Assembly: GCA_020002185.1 (NCBI GenBank) | Contig: CM034534.1 | Location: forward strand, 32,408,049 to 32,472,048 | Reading direction: 5' to 3' | Length of the DNA stretch: 64,000 nt | DNA from: Paraescarpia echinospica | Taxonomy: Eukaryota > Annelida > Polychaeta > Sabellida > Siboglinidae | Shown here: positions 1 through 12,300 of the stretch, in pieces | How positions within the stretch are numbered: position 1 is the stretch's first letter | Layout of the letters: each line of letters opens with the position of its first letter | The notes under the pieces: model-generated | Told to the model about the DNA's origin: nothing | Database searches by the model: none | Seen by the model: the letters and a program-made list of their open reading frames with translations, nothing else | Made by a program: the position numbers and the translations under genes

Positions 1-1090
1 TTCAGGTCTTGTTGGCATGTGAAATGGTGTTTCGTCAACAAGATGAAAAACTTCTTATGTTGCAAAGAAATGTAAAGGCATTCTTTGTGAATTTTTTGAA
101 TTAGCAACTACGGAAGTCCAACTCCCACTTTGTCATACTATCAAACATGATTGGGCGATATACTGTTGTTTGGCTGCATATATTTTCCAAGATGTTACGA
201 CTTGCAAGGAAGAATGCAAATTCAGTGCATAAATCCGGTAGTGAACTTGGCAGTAAGAGTATGGCAATGAGACAGATGGTGAAACATATTAAATAGAAAT
301 GTGACACGTTGCATTTATTTGCACTGTAAAGTTCATTTGTAGTTGTAGTTGTTGTAGTGATTGTTGTTGGCACCATGCTAAATGCCAACATTTCACCTTG
401 TAAATGTGTTAACTTTGTAAGTCAGTTAGATGTGAAGTTATGCTAGGTTGAATTGACTGATAGGTCACGCGTAATGCAGTCAAGTTTCTGGAACCTTCAG
501 GGTACTAAATTACCCGTGGTACGCATTGTATTTTCCAAGATGTTATAACAAAAAAGAAAGCAAATTCACTGCATCAATCTGGTAGTGAACTTGGCAGTAA
601 GAGTATGGCAATGGGACATATGGCAAAGCATTAAATAGAAATGTGACATGTTGCACCAGTTTGCACTGTAAGATTAATTTTGTCATGGCATTGTGGGCAT
701 CATGCTAAATGCCAACATGTTACTTCTCAAACGTGTTAAGTTGTAAGTCAATTACATATGAAGTTGTGAGTGGTTGAATTGACCGAGAGGTTTAACATTG
801 CAATCAAGTCTGAAATATTCAGGGTACTATATTACCTGTTATACACATTGTATTCTCCAAGATGTTAAGAATTGCAAAAATGCCAATACTCTGCATAAAT
901 CTGGTAATGAACGTGGCAGTAAGATTCGTGTTGGCATTATGGAGTTCCGACACATTGCTAAATGCCAACAGTTCACCTTGTTAAAAGTGTTACTTTGTAA
1001 GTCAATTACATGTGAAGATGTGTTTGTGCAGCGTTGAGAATAAAGGTATTCGATTTTGCCAATATGTGTTAAATACGTACATTTTGGATA
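1..1090. repeat. Tandem repeat of about 320-350 bp, three degenerate copies
   Basis: The anchor ccaagatgtta recurs near 187, 536 and 857, and long blocks around it (ggtagtgaacttggcagtaa, then the block with tgctaaatgccaaca) recur in the same order. The first copy may be cut by the window edge. No coding function is visible; the short ORFs here differ between copies. Confidence 0.75.
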
Positions 1091-2538
1091 TGTTGAATTT
1101 CCAGGGACCAGTGGCAATACTTCTAGTTATTAGAAACTCCACTAATCAAGATCTGTTTTATGGCCTTATATGGCTGGGACTGAAAAGAAAGATCGACATA
1201 AGCAAAAGTAAACTAAAATGACAGTTCGAGTTATCTGAAGCGCACTGTATATATTTAAACGAGGTCCCATAGAGACACATTCATGCTGAGTGCTACTACT
1301 GTATATTAATATGTTGCCTACTGGTCTGTATAATAATAACCAATACCATAACAATGTCCTAGATTCATATTCGTTTAACAGAGGAGCAAACTTTCTCAAT
1401 CTTTATGCAATGTTCACAAAGACATCATCCCATTAATAAGTTGTAAGACTTATACACCAACTCTCCACCCCTTCAAAGTGATCCACAAAATATCTTTAAA
1501 ATATTTAAACATATATTATATTGTTATATTAAGAAATATATTTATTTCTAATTTTAATGTATGACATGTAGACCCTTTTAATGTGTGCATGTATATATAT
1601 ATATATAATCCACTTTTATTTTCATGCATTGTGCGTATACAAATTATTAATTATACTCATGACTGGGAAATTTGTACCAGGTCAAAAACCATCCCTGAAA
1701 TCTCACCATTCCTGACCCTCTTAGCTTTTTTGTGATCAGATTTATTGTTAAAACGACCTAAAATATTAGGATGCACGATTTATGCTCCCACCACACCAGT
1801 ATATAAATAAATACTCATTAAACTGCTATAATAGAGAATACGTATGAAAACATTTAATAAAAGTAGCATAACTAATATTAATCAGTCATCCATGCATGCA
1901 TAGACATGTGTGTAGTAATAATTAGACATAACATGTGATGCATATGTAACATTATCAGCTGTGCACTGAATCACTGCGCTGCAACTGGACCGAAAATGGC
2001 GCCCATATTTTCAATTGGCCAAACTCAATGACTGTGCTCTGTGCCCTTCTTTCGCCGCCTGTCGGAATAATTGCGAACTAAATCGGTGCCTGATCCGCTA
2101 GAGGGACGGTCACCAACATCATGTTGCTATTGACAACTAAAACACAAATAATACAATAACAGAGCTTACATTAACTTACCACATCAAATTATAGGTAATC
2201 AAAAGTTACTACATTTGGAAGGGAAACATTAGCAAGTCTTCATCTCATTGACAAATTATCCACAACGTAGATTGTGTGCTAATTCGTAAAAAAATTGTCA
2301 ACTGCCGAGTGTCGTGAACTGCATGAGTCGAATCGTGTGCGGCTAGCCTTTATTACTAAAGGTAGTTAACTTGTGGCGTTATCACGATTCACGGTTATGT
2401 ACGTTACATCGATCTGGACGGCATTCTTTGTTACGTGAATATTTAGGTTAATATATTGGAATTAATCACTGTGTTATTTCATTTTTATTAATATAGTTTT
2501 AGCAGCATAATTTTTAATTATAGAATCGTCAATTCAAA
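1091..2538 (+). other. Upstream region and 5' leader of SPEF1
   Basis: No coding signal is visible. It is AT-rich, with a TA microsatellite near 1591-1608. The block around 1960-2110 is richer in G and C and contains an X-box-like motif (separate entry), so the SPEF1 promoter probably lies here or just downstream. The transcription start cannot be fixed from sequence. Confidence 0.4.
2123..2137. promoter_or_regulatory. Candidate RFX X-box upstream of SPEF1
   Basis: GTTGCTATTGACAAC fits the RFX-factor X-box GYTRYY-N(1-3)-RRHAAC: half sites GTTGCT and GACAAC with a 3-nt spacer. It is about 400 bp upstream of the SPEF1 start codon. RFX factors drive ciliary genes in animals, so the position makes sense for a cilium gene, but one motif match of this degeneracy can occur by chance. 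Confidence 0.45.
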
Positions 2539-2644
2539 ATGGGCGATATTGGAGAAGATTTGTTGGAAGATTTGTACAGCTGGGTAGACACAATACCACT
2601 ATCTAGACCAAAGAGAGATCTTAAAAGAGATTTTGCCGATGGGG
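2539..2644 (+). CDS. SPEF1: SPEF1 exon 1 (start codon, N-terminal part of CH domain)
   Basis: It begins with ATG at 2539 (MGDIGEDLLEDLYSWVD) and ends in phase 1 at GGG-G before the consensus donor gtaagt. The text LYSWVDTIPLSRPKR matches the first CH-domain helix of SPEF1 proteins almost residue for residue. Non-coding exons upstream were not identified. Confidence 0.93.
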
Positions 2645-5600
2645 GTAAGTACCTTTGCAGGCTTTGGTAAATCAGTATATTATATATTAATTTTGGCCAC
2701 TTAAGTAAAAAAATTGCCAAAATTGTATTAGGCTATATGCTTGGTTGAAAGAACAATTTTGACTTTGTAAGTTTGTTGTAGACTAGTTTGATGAAAAGTT
2801 TTACCATGCCCACGGGCATGCGTCATGGCATTGTAATGGCATCAGTGTCAGTTTTTGTCATAAAACAATTTATGTCAATGCAGTATGAAGCAGCTACGTG
2901 GTGACTCAATTACAAATTTTTAGGTTGAATATTTCTTGCAGCGTCAGAGAGCTATATCAGCACATATGGACACCTGAGAGCATGGTCCAATCCACCTAGG
3001 TGTAGTCCATTGTTCCACTTGGGACATTATTTACAGGACATCTCCCCCAACAATGGACGTAGGTCCATGTGTACTTGATTCATACCATGCAGTGCCTTAG
3101 TTGGAGAATAGGTGCGACATGTTTCTTTGTCACAATTAATGTTGTTACCGTTTTGATTGCCTGTATCACTTAGTTTTTTGGGAGCCCATTTTGTTGTATT
3201 CCATGGTACAATAAGCCCAAGTTGCCACCAGAACTGGGTTCAATTCATAATTGAATTGGAATTGAATTGAACTGATCAACAAAATGTGTGAATTTGAATT
3301 GGAATTGAGTCCTGCAAAGTAAGATGAATGGCGTATGGTCATTTGCCCAATGGCAACGGTCATTTGCCCACCACTCAAGTTGGAAAAGGGGGTCATTCGC
3401 CCAGTTGTGAAAAATAAATAATTATTAAATAAATTTGAGTGAAAATTTAATAATCAAAGTTAACTTAATATAACACAAAATTAAGTCCATAAGTTTGATA
3501 ACAAACACTTATGAATCTAATATGTGATAAAATGTCAATGTAAATGTGCAAAACTGAGTTTCATAAGAATATTCATCATATTCACCAAATTTTATTTTGT
3601 TGAATTATCAGTGAAACATTGCAAAACTTTGTATTTAGCATATAGTTTTTATAAAATTATGCTGTGACATTATTTCCTATTACTGTTTTCTTAGCCAACA
3701 CTGACTTTATTTTTGTGACTTTTCTGTGACTTAATTTCCATCCATTGTACCCCTAGGATCTACGTGATCTGTACTCAGTTACTTAAGTTGGCAGTTGCAT
3801 TGTATGCTGAACATTAGTGACTGACACAATCTAACTTTTTTCCCCAGTTTTAGCAATAACAATTGTGGTTTGTTTGTAAATATTATGTTACCAAATAAAT
3901 AATAGAACATGTTTGCAACTTTCATTTCATTTATTACAATATTTTTTAAAACTGGGCAAATGACCCTTTTCCAACTTGAGAGCTGGGCAAATTACTGTTG
4001 GGCTAAACTACAAAATATATATGTTAATTTGTAACATTTTCGGATGTGTCTTTGGTCAAAGACCAGCAGCAGAACCTCCAGTATTATATGAATGAAAGGA
4101 TTTGTCACCAAACTAAATATAGGCTGCAATTCTTTGTCTAGCAGTCAGTTCTCTGCTCTCTCTCAGTCCCAATGTATCCCAGTTTTATTAGCACCACATA
4201 ATAAAGCTGCTAAGTGCTAATTGGAATAACTACTAATTGACCAACAGAGACTAACATTACTGTTTGCAGAGGGGGTGAATTAGCATTTGCCAATGTCCAG
4301 AGTTCAGCATCCCCTTTGTTCTTTAGCCAAGCTGCAAGATGGTGCCATACTATACTGGTGAAGGTTGTTGATTTGAGTCAAAATAACCCTTCAGAACACT
4401 CAGGCTGCAGTTGCACAAGGCCTGCTTAGCACCTGTCTCTTCTGAGAACAAAGCAGGCATTTTATTATGGACTTCCTGGCATATGCTTAATTAAACAAAT
4501 TAAAGGGCTATTGTTTGCTTCAGCAGATCTTCATTGAGGCTTCATTGCCCATCAATATACAGAAACTTAATTAATTAGTCACAATAAAACAGCTAATATT
4601 GCCGATTTGAATTAGAATAGAATACACATTAATTTAATTTAATTTGAATTGATCCTTTTTTGTGAGTATATTGAATTGAATTAGAATTTATCCTTGGTAA
4701 ATACACATGAATTGGAATTGAACTGGAATGGATATACGTGAATTGAACCCAGGTCTGGTTGCCACAGTGAACAAGAAGAATTGTAGCCCAAATGGCTTAT
4801 TTGATTACCTGTAAAGTTGGCTCAAATGGGTATGATTCCAAGTCTATGAAAGTTTGCCTCTGATTCAGAGATTAGTCAGAAGGATTCTAAGTTGATTTGA
4901 GGCATACAAACCAGCTAGTTCATTACCTGTTTTATGGTTTTTATTGGCAAGTATGTGGTGTGTTGTATGACTATAAGCTTACTATGCCTCTGTTGGTTTG
5001 CAATTACTCTGTTGACTGAATAAAGAATGTATGGTGCATGGACAAAAGCCCCATCTGGACAAAGGCCCCTCGAACAAAAACCTCTTGGACAAAATCCTCT
5101 TGAACATAAGCCTCTCCAGACATAAGCCCCTTGGACAAAAGCCCCTCAATCTATATACATTTATATATTTACAATATAAATTTGGGTGAATAATTGCAAA
5201 ACCCAATAATTGAATAACATTACGTTGTGACATCATTTCCTGTGCCTTATTTTCCTAAACAAAAATTGTGACTTTAGTTGTGATTTTTTAGATAGACTAG
5301 TACTTGTAGATAGTCTTTTGAAAAACAATGTCAGGTTATCACCTCAATAACTCAGCCAAAGGGGTGGGAGTAGACAATTATTTTTTTCACCCAAATATAC
5401 CTTGGGGTATATACAGTATATTCAGTAAACAATACAAGGAGTACCTGTGTTCCTGTCATTTTTGGTTTCACCTTTGAAATGCTGTTGTCAAAAGTGTTTA
5501 CCTTTTTATGCAAAAATACCTCAATTTTTAGCTCTTCAAATAGCTACAACAAAAGAAGGAAATATTTATGAAACTTGCTTAAGTTGTCTTTCCAGAAAGA

Positions 5601-6340
5601 TAACACCATGAGTTATCCGTAACAGAAATAACAAATTGGATATTGTTTATTTATCAGTCTGTATAGATTGAGGGACTTTTTTTTTAGGGGCATATGTCCA
5701 GGAGGGGCTTTGTTCAGAGGGGCTTATGTCTGGGGAGCTTTTGTCTGGAGTGGCTTTTGTTCCAAATGTACGAATTTACACCCGTAAAATTTAACCTGTG
5801 ACACACATGGAATGTAATATTTGCCATGTATGTTTTTATTATTCTTTTGTGTGTTAGTTTTAGCTTACCTTATCAAATGTATCAGATAATTTGCATGCGG
5901 TATAGACGGTAATACTATTTTGTTGTATGCACATAGGATTAGTGATGTAGCTGAAAAACACCAAAACACATTCCTCATCGACATATTTTTTATACATGTT
6001 GATCACAGCAATAAAATATCTGGATGTGAAGCCTGCATGCAAATTCAGGCCCTGAACTAACCAAATGCTGGACCAAGCATGTGCAACCTGCATAACATTT
6101 TTAATGTGATCATGACAAAAGTTTGACAGACAAAAACTGATGATGAAATGTTTGCGGGTTTTTTTTGGTATTCAAGTTGTACTTTAGCTACTGGCTTATT
6201 ATAGTGCCTACCTATATATTTTATAAGTTGTAGTGTTTATTTCTTTGTCAAACATTCTGGAAGTCTTGCTGTCCTAATATGTGCGTGTGTGTTGTGTGAC
6301 TGTGTGTGTGTGCATGCATGCGTGGGTGTGTGGGTGCATT

Positions 6341-6372
<32 letters not shown>

Positions 6373-9300
6373 CAACCTATAGTACTTACTAATATTTTAA
6401 ATGTTCAAGGTAGAATGAAAATATTGCAGAATTATGGTACCTTGTTGTACTACATTGTCCAATGTTAGTATAATTGATCATTGGTTTGTTATCATCGAGA
6501 TGTGTCATCTGTGTTGCAGACTCTTGCAGTGTTCAATGTTTCAGTGCCAGTCACAATTGTCATGATACACATGAGATGACATGCCATTTTTAATTTAAAG
6601 ACAACCACATTCTAATATTAGTTGTCAGTGTGACCTGTCAACAGTGTTACACTTCTAACCCGACTTGTCATATGTGTTAGTGTGATCTGTCAGCTGTGTT
6701 ACATTGTTAACATAACACATTCTATGTGTAAGTGTGATCTGTCAAGTGTGTTGCAGTGTTAACCTAACATGTTATATGTGTAAGCGTGAAGTGTCATCTG
6801 TGTTGCAGTGTTAAACTAACATGTCATATGTGTAAGCGTGAACTGTTATCTGTCTTGCAGTGTTAAACTAACATGTCATATGTGTAAGCGTGAACAGTCA
6901 TCTGTGTTGCAGAGTCATATGTGGCATTCATGTGCTAGTGTGATCTCTTGTATGTGTTACAGTGTTAGTGGCAGAAGTGGTGAAACACTTCTGTCCCCGT
7001 CTAGTTGAACTACACAACTACTCACCTGCTAACTGCATGGACAATAAACTGAGGAACTGGAGTTTACTTAACAGGTAATCAGCTAACACCAAATAGACCT
7101 GGCAGAATACCATTTATGTTTCCGATTACTTGACTGACCCTGTTAAATGTATCCGACACAACAAGTTCTTCTTACAAGGAAAATATATCATTTATTTGGG
7201 ACCTCATATATGTCCAAGCACAAATCTTTGCTACCTGACTCAATCTCTAGCTGTAAAACTACAGGAAATAAGTTTTCTCATCTGTTTTTTCTCCTTGTTC
7301 TCTGTACAGGTTTGGGTATAGTATTGTCAAACCAAGTTGTTCTGTTCTTTCTGTCTTTCATCCTAGGCTGATTGTCTCATGTCCCTCCTCAAGCAGTCCT
7401 CTCGTCTCAATTGTGGCTTTCTCCTGTGCCCTTGGTGTTTTTCCATCTCTGCACTTTTTGCCAAGTCTCATCTGGCTTCTCACCAGTCTTCCTATTAGGC
7501 TGCGTTCCATCCCAACCTCTTTCCCTAGGTCGGTCATTCTTCTTCTGTGCACCCTCTTTGTTCTTGTCATTCTTCAGACCCAGTTGTCAAACTTGCAGCT
7601 TATGTTGTTTTTCTGTCAACACCACTTTCTCTAGACTATACATATGCATGCCAGTGTAATACATGCTCTTAGGACTTTCCCTTTTAGCATATTCAAAATT
7701 GTTCAGTCCACCATGACTCTCTCTACCTTTCTCCAAGCATTTGCTTCTGCTTGTATTCGATGTGGCACCTCTACCTCTGTATGCCCATCATCTGTGGCTG
7801 AATGCTTCCCAGAGAAGTCAAGGTGGTGTTCGTTTGAACAGTTCTACCAGGGAGTAAAGTGCTTTGAGCGGTCCTAAAGACTGGATACTGCACAAGACAA
7901 GAACTTACTGTTATCCGTAACCATTCCTCCAATGTACACAGAACCTTCCTTGCTTGATTTTCTTGCCGTCCAACCTGATGTTTAACTCCTCTCTCTGGTG
8001 GCCCTCTCACATCACTTCTCTCTTTTCCAGGCTTATTATCAGTCCATGCTTCTCGAACACACCATTCCATTCCTCCAACCCTTCTTGTAGCTTTTGTTTT
8101 TTCTCTGCTAGTTTTTTTCATATTGAAGAAATTCAAGGTTGACAGTAAGCTAGACTACTCAGATACCATGGAAAACACTACAAAATGCGACTGCCTCCAA
8201 AATGTACACCCACAATACTGACTTTGTGTGTCCCTAACTGTACTAACGGAGGGGGTTGGTATTGTTACTGAATTGGCTCCGTTTTCCAATGTGGCGCCAG
8301 TCATGGTAGCGGAGATTGTGCAACATTATGCACCTAGATTGGTGGAGTTGCATAACTATATCCTCACCAGTCGCATGGATCAGAAGCTCATCAACTGGCA
8401 ACTGTTGAATAGGTAGGAATTAATGCCGATGTCTGATGGAGTACTTACCTTACCTAAGACTGATTATTATTTCAAGAGCCCTCCACATCCTGTGTCCACA
8501 CCTTCATTGTAGATGTTTTCCATTTCCCAGTGAAGGTGATAGTGTTGGTCAAATTTATTTGACATAAAGTAACTTAAAGCAGTGGGAAATCAGCACCATT
8601 ATGACCCTTCATCAAATCTAAAGTTAAGATTGGCATGGGTCAATAGGTTGCACTTGCAGTGTCTAACCATGGTGTTGCCCAACCAATCAGGACACAAATA
8701 GTGCATGTTTTAAAACAAGCCGTTAGTTGTAATACCAACTTGTGAGATTTTCACAGACTTGTAGGTTTTTCTTATGCCCTTTGTATTTTAATGAAAGACG
8801 AGAACTAATAGAGATACAACAAACATGGATTCAACTACTACCAATATGAATGACCAAAATAAATGTACATGTATATATTTATTAAGTAATGAAAATGCAA
8901 TATGTAAAACTGCCTGCTCCCTTAAAAAAATAATGTGGTCCACATATTATATATAGGTCGTAATGCCTGTTTTGTATTATGTGCATTTCTTCAAAACTGG
9001 GCAAAATCTTTATGGTTTCATTGTAACTTACACAATTATACATGAATGCACATACAAACAAGATAACACTAGGGCCAATGCATGGTCACGTTGATAAGGA
9101 AGCTATGAATGTTAGAACTTGAAACAATAGGAAATTATATTTTTTACTCATTGATATGGATAATTAACATAGTTTGAAATTGCGTAAGTTATGGTTTCCA
9201 TCAATCTTTCTAAAAAAAATCAATTTTGTGAAGTCATCACGCACAAAAACATATTTCATCAGCATAAGTTATTTTAGTACTAAGTAAATGATGCTTAATA

Positions 9301-12300
9301 GAAACCATGTAACTTGCATAATCCGAGAGCAAAACAGTTTAAAATACAAGTGAAAACTTTAATAACATATTTACACACTTTTGCAAATGCACATGTGTGA
9401 TCCACCAAGCCAAAATACACAGCAATTTGAATTTTGAGAATGCTAAAATTATGGTTTCGAGAAAAACAGCTTCAAAGGTTTCATTCAGTCGGCTGTGGTT
9501 TCCACACTGTCAACTGGTTCATAATATTCACTATGGATTTTCACTCTTTCAGCTGTGGTTTTTACTCTGTAAGCTGTGAAGTTCACTGTTGGCTCTGGTT
9601 TTTACATGTTCGGCTGTCGTTTGAAACATTGCCAGCAATTAAAATAAAATTTGATAGGTGTCACAAAACATCAAAATAAACACATTTGGGTAATATTTAT
9701 ATAATTTATACAACTAGCACATGAAATATTAGTCTATTGTGGATCATTTTATGATGAAAACTCATTTTCAAAAATATTTTGGTGCAGTTGTGTTTTGGCT
9801 CATAGCTCATAATGAGCATCAGCGAGAAACATCTCCTTTTGGAATGATGGGTAACATATATTGTAGTTTCTCTTTCAGAAAAGTGTTCAGAAAACTGGAA
9901 TTTGAGATTGCTGATGATGTCATCAAAAACATTGTGGAGTCTCGCCAATGGGCTGTAGAACATTTCCTTATGATGTTACATCGAAAAATTGATCGATATG
10001 TGTTCGAGCAGAAGCGGACAAAACACCGGCCACAAGACGCTACAAAAAACAGTGACAGACCCGAGGTTGACCAAGATGCCAAAGGTTAGATTGTCTTTTG
10101 TGAAGGTAGTGAAATTAAGAAAAAAGTTTAGAAAAAATTACATGTAGACCATGTGGTTGTAGACATTAATTAATATAATTTCATGCAGTTTGAAGACCAT
10201 GCAATGTTACAATACCACAAGTTGGTCCTCTGGAACTGGTAATGCGTGACAGAAATATTTATTCGGGTTATAGCACTACTTTGATTATCCTCAAAAGTAG
10301 ACTCAAAATAGATTTTCAGCAGTATCAAAGTGGTAAAGTCATACTGTATACTGTAGTAGAGTGATCACAATTACATGTTGCTTTCTTATATTAATAATAA
10401 TAATACAAATACATTTTGCATTAAACACAAAATGATAAATACAGGTGGAGTCAACATTGAATTGTTTTTCTCCAGGCTCACCAAAGAAACTGGAAAAAGA
10501 CACAAACGAACAGCATCATTATAGGTGGGTCTTAGAAAGAACACACATGCAACCTTTTATGCCATGCATGTGTGCATACAACCAGTTTCACACATGAATG
10601 CACACATTTGTACATATACAAAGTGTAAACATCCTTCATATGTGTTTGCAACAAACAAAAAGTTAGGAGAGCTGAAGAGCTGATCCCCAGTCAGTTAGCT
10701 TATTGATGTTGTTATAGCAGACGTTAGCTTATTAGCTAACTAGCAAAGAGAGCAGAGGTTGAAAAATATCAAGGATGGAAAAAAGGAGAAGGCTACAGCT
10801 GAGATGACAGGACTGCATGAGGAGGGATATGAGGTGGTGGATGAAAAATGGAGAGGGGGCTGCTGATAGGAAACTGTGGAAAGAAAGAACAGAAAGAATG
10901 GTTCAACAATATTGTACTTGACCCTCACCCATATACACCAGGGACAAGGAGGAAGAACAATACTGTATCTGACCCTCAGTCATGTACACCAGGGACAAGG
11001 AGGAAGAACAATACTGTACCTGACCCTCAGCCATGTACACCAGGACAAGGAGGAAGAACAATATTGTACCTGATCCTCACCCATGTACAGCATGGACAAG
11101 GAGGAAAAACAATATTGTACCTGACCCTCACCCATGTACACCAGGGACAAGGAGGAAGAACAATATTGTACCTGACCCTCAGTCAGGTACACCAGGGACA
11201 AGGAGGAAGAACAATATTGTACCTGACCCTCAGCCATGTACAGCATGGACAAGGAGGAAGAACAATACTGTACCTGACCCTCACCCATGTACAGCACGGA
11301 CAAGGAGGAAGAACAATATTGTACCTGACCCTCAGTCAGGTACACCAGGGACAAGGAGGAAGAACAATATTGTACCTGACCCTCAGCCATGTACAGCATG
11401 GACAAGGAGGAAGAACAAAAACTGTACCTGACCCTCACCCATGTACAGCATGGACAAGGAGGAAGAACAATACTATACCTGACCCTCAGCCATGTACACC
11501 AGGGACAAGGAGGAAGAACAATATTGCACCTGACCCTCAGCCAGGTACACCAGGGACAATGAGGAAGAACAAGATATATAAAAAGTGTTTTTTAATCATA
11601 AATGGACATCAGACCTTATTAAAACAAATGCCTACACAAAGACTATTAGGGCTGGTCTTTTTAAGTTTGTAAAGTACAGTGGCACCTCACTATTAAGGTC
11701 ACCTTCGGGACCAGACAAAAGTGACCTCAATAGTTAGGTGACCGTATTAGCAGGGCTAATTTCTTATACTATACTGTTACAAAACTAATTTGGGACTGTC
11801 CGAGGGTGACCTTAATTGCGAGGTCGCTGTTTTACTGAGGTGACTGTAAAGCACGGTTCTATTGTACCAAAATGCGTTAAGCATTATGTGGGGAAGGGTG
11901 ATTTGGTTGTCTCCACAAATCATGGTGAAAACAAATTATTATACTGGCGCCACTTAACAAGTAAGAAGTCCCACGCCATGTTTTCATGTAGAGGGTTTGA
12001 ACCTAAATGCATAACCTTTTTGGGCATTGCCAACTTATGAGACCGCCCCTTAGTCTTGAACATGTGTTCTACATTGTTGTTGTCATTGCCTAATGTGATG
12101 TCCTGCCTTGTGATGCAGGAAACACGCAAGTGGTGACACTGACAAGCTGGGAGAGAGTACTTCCCAGACGGCCCTCAAGGGAGTTCTGGTACCCAAGGTG
12201 CTTGTGGAGGAGAAAGAGCAGGAGCTCCTTGTGAAGGAAGAAACCATTCAGGTGGGTGCACTAGTTGGGGTACATAGGCTACTTGGTGTGGATTGCGGTG

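Noticed and set aside
6600..6962. CRISPR-like array
   Set aside because: Units are contiguous, without unique spacers, in an animal gene; it is a minisatellite.
9739..10089. 116-codon ORF beginning at 9739
   Set aside because: Only the part from 9879 is coding (SPEF1 exon 3); the upstream part is intron that happens to be open.
10848..11672. 274-codon ORF and overlapping ORFs on both strands
   Set aside because: Artefact of the 51-bp minisatellite, whose unit is divisible by three; several frames are open at once.
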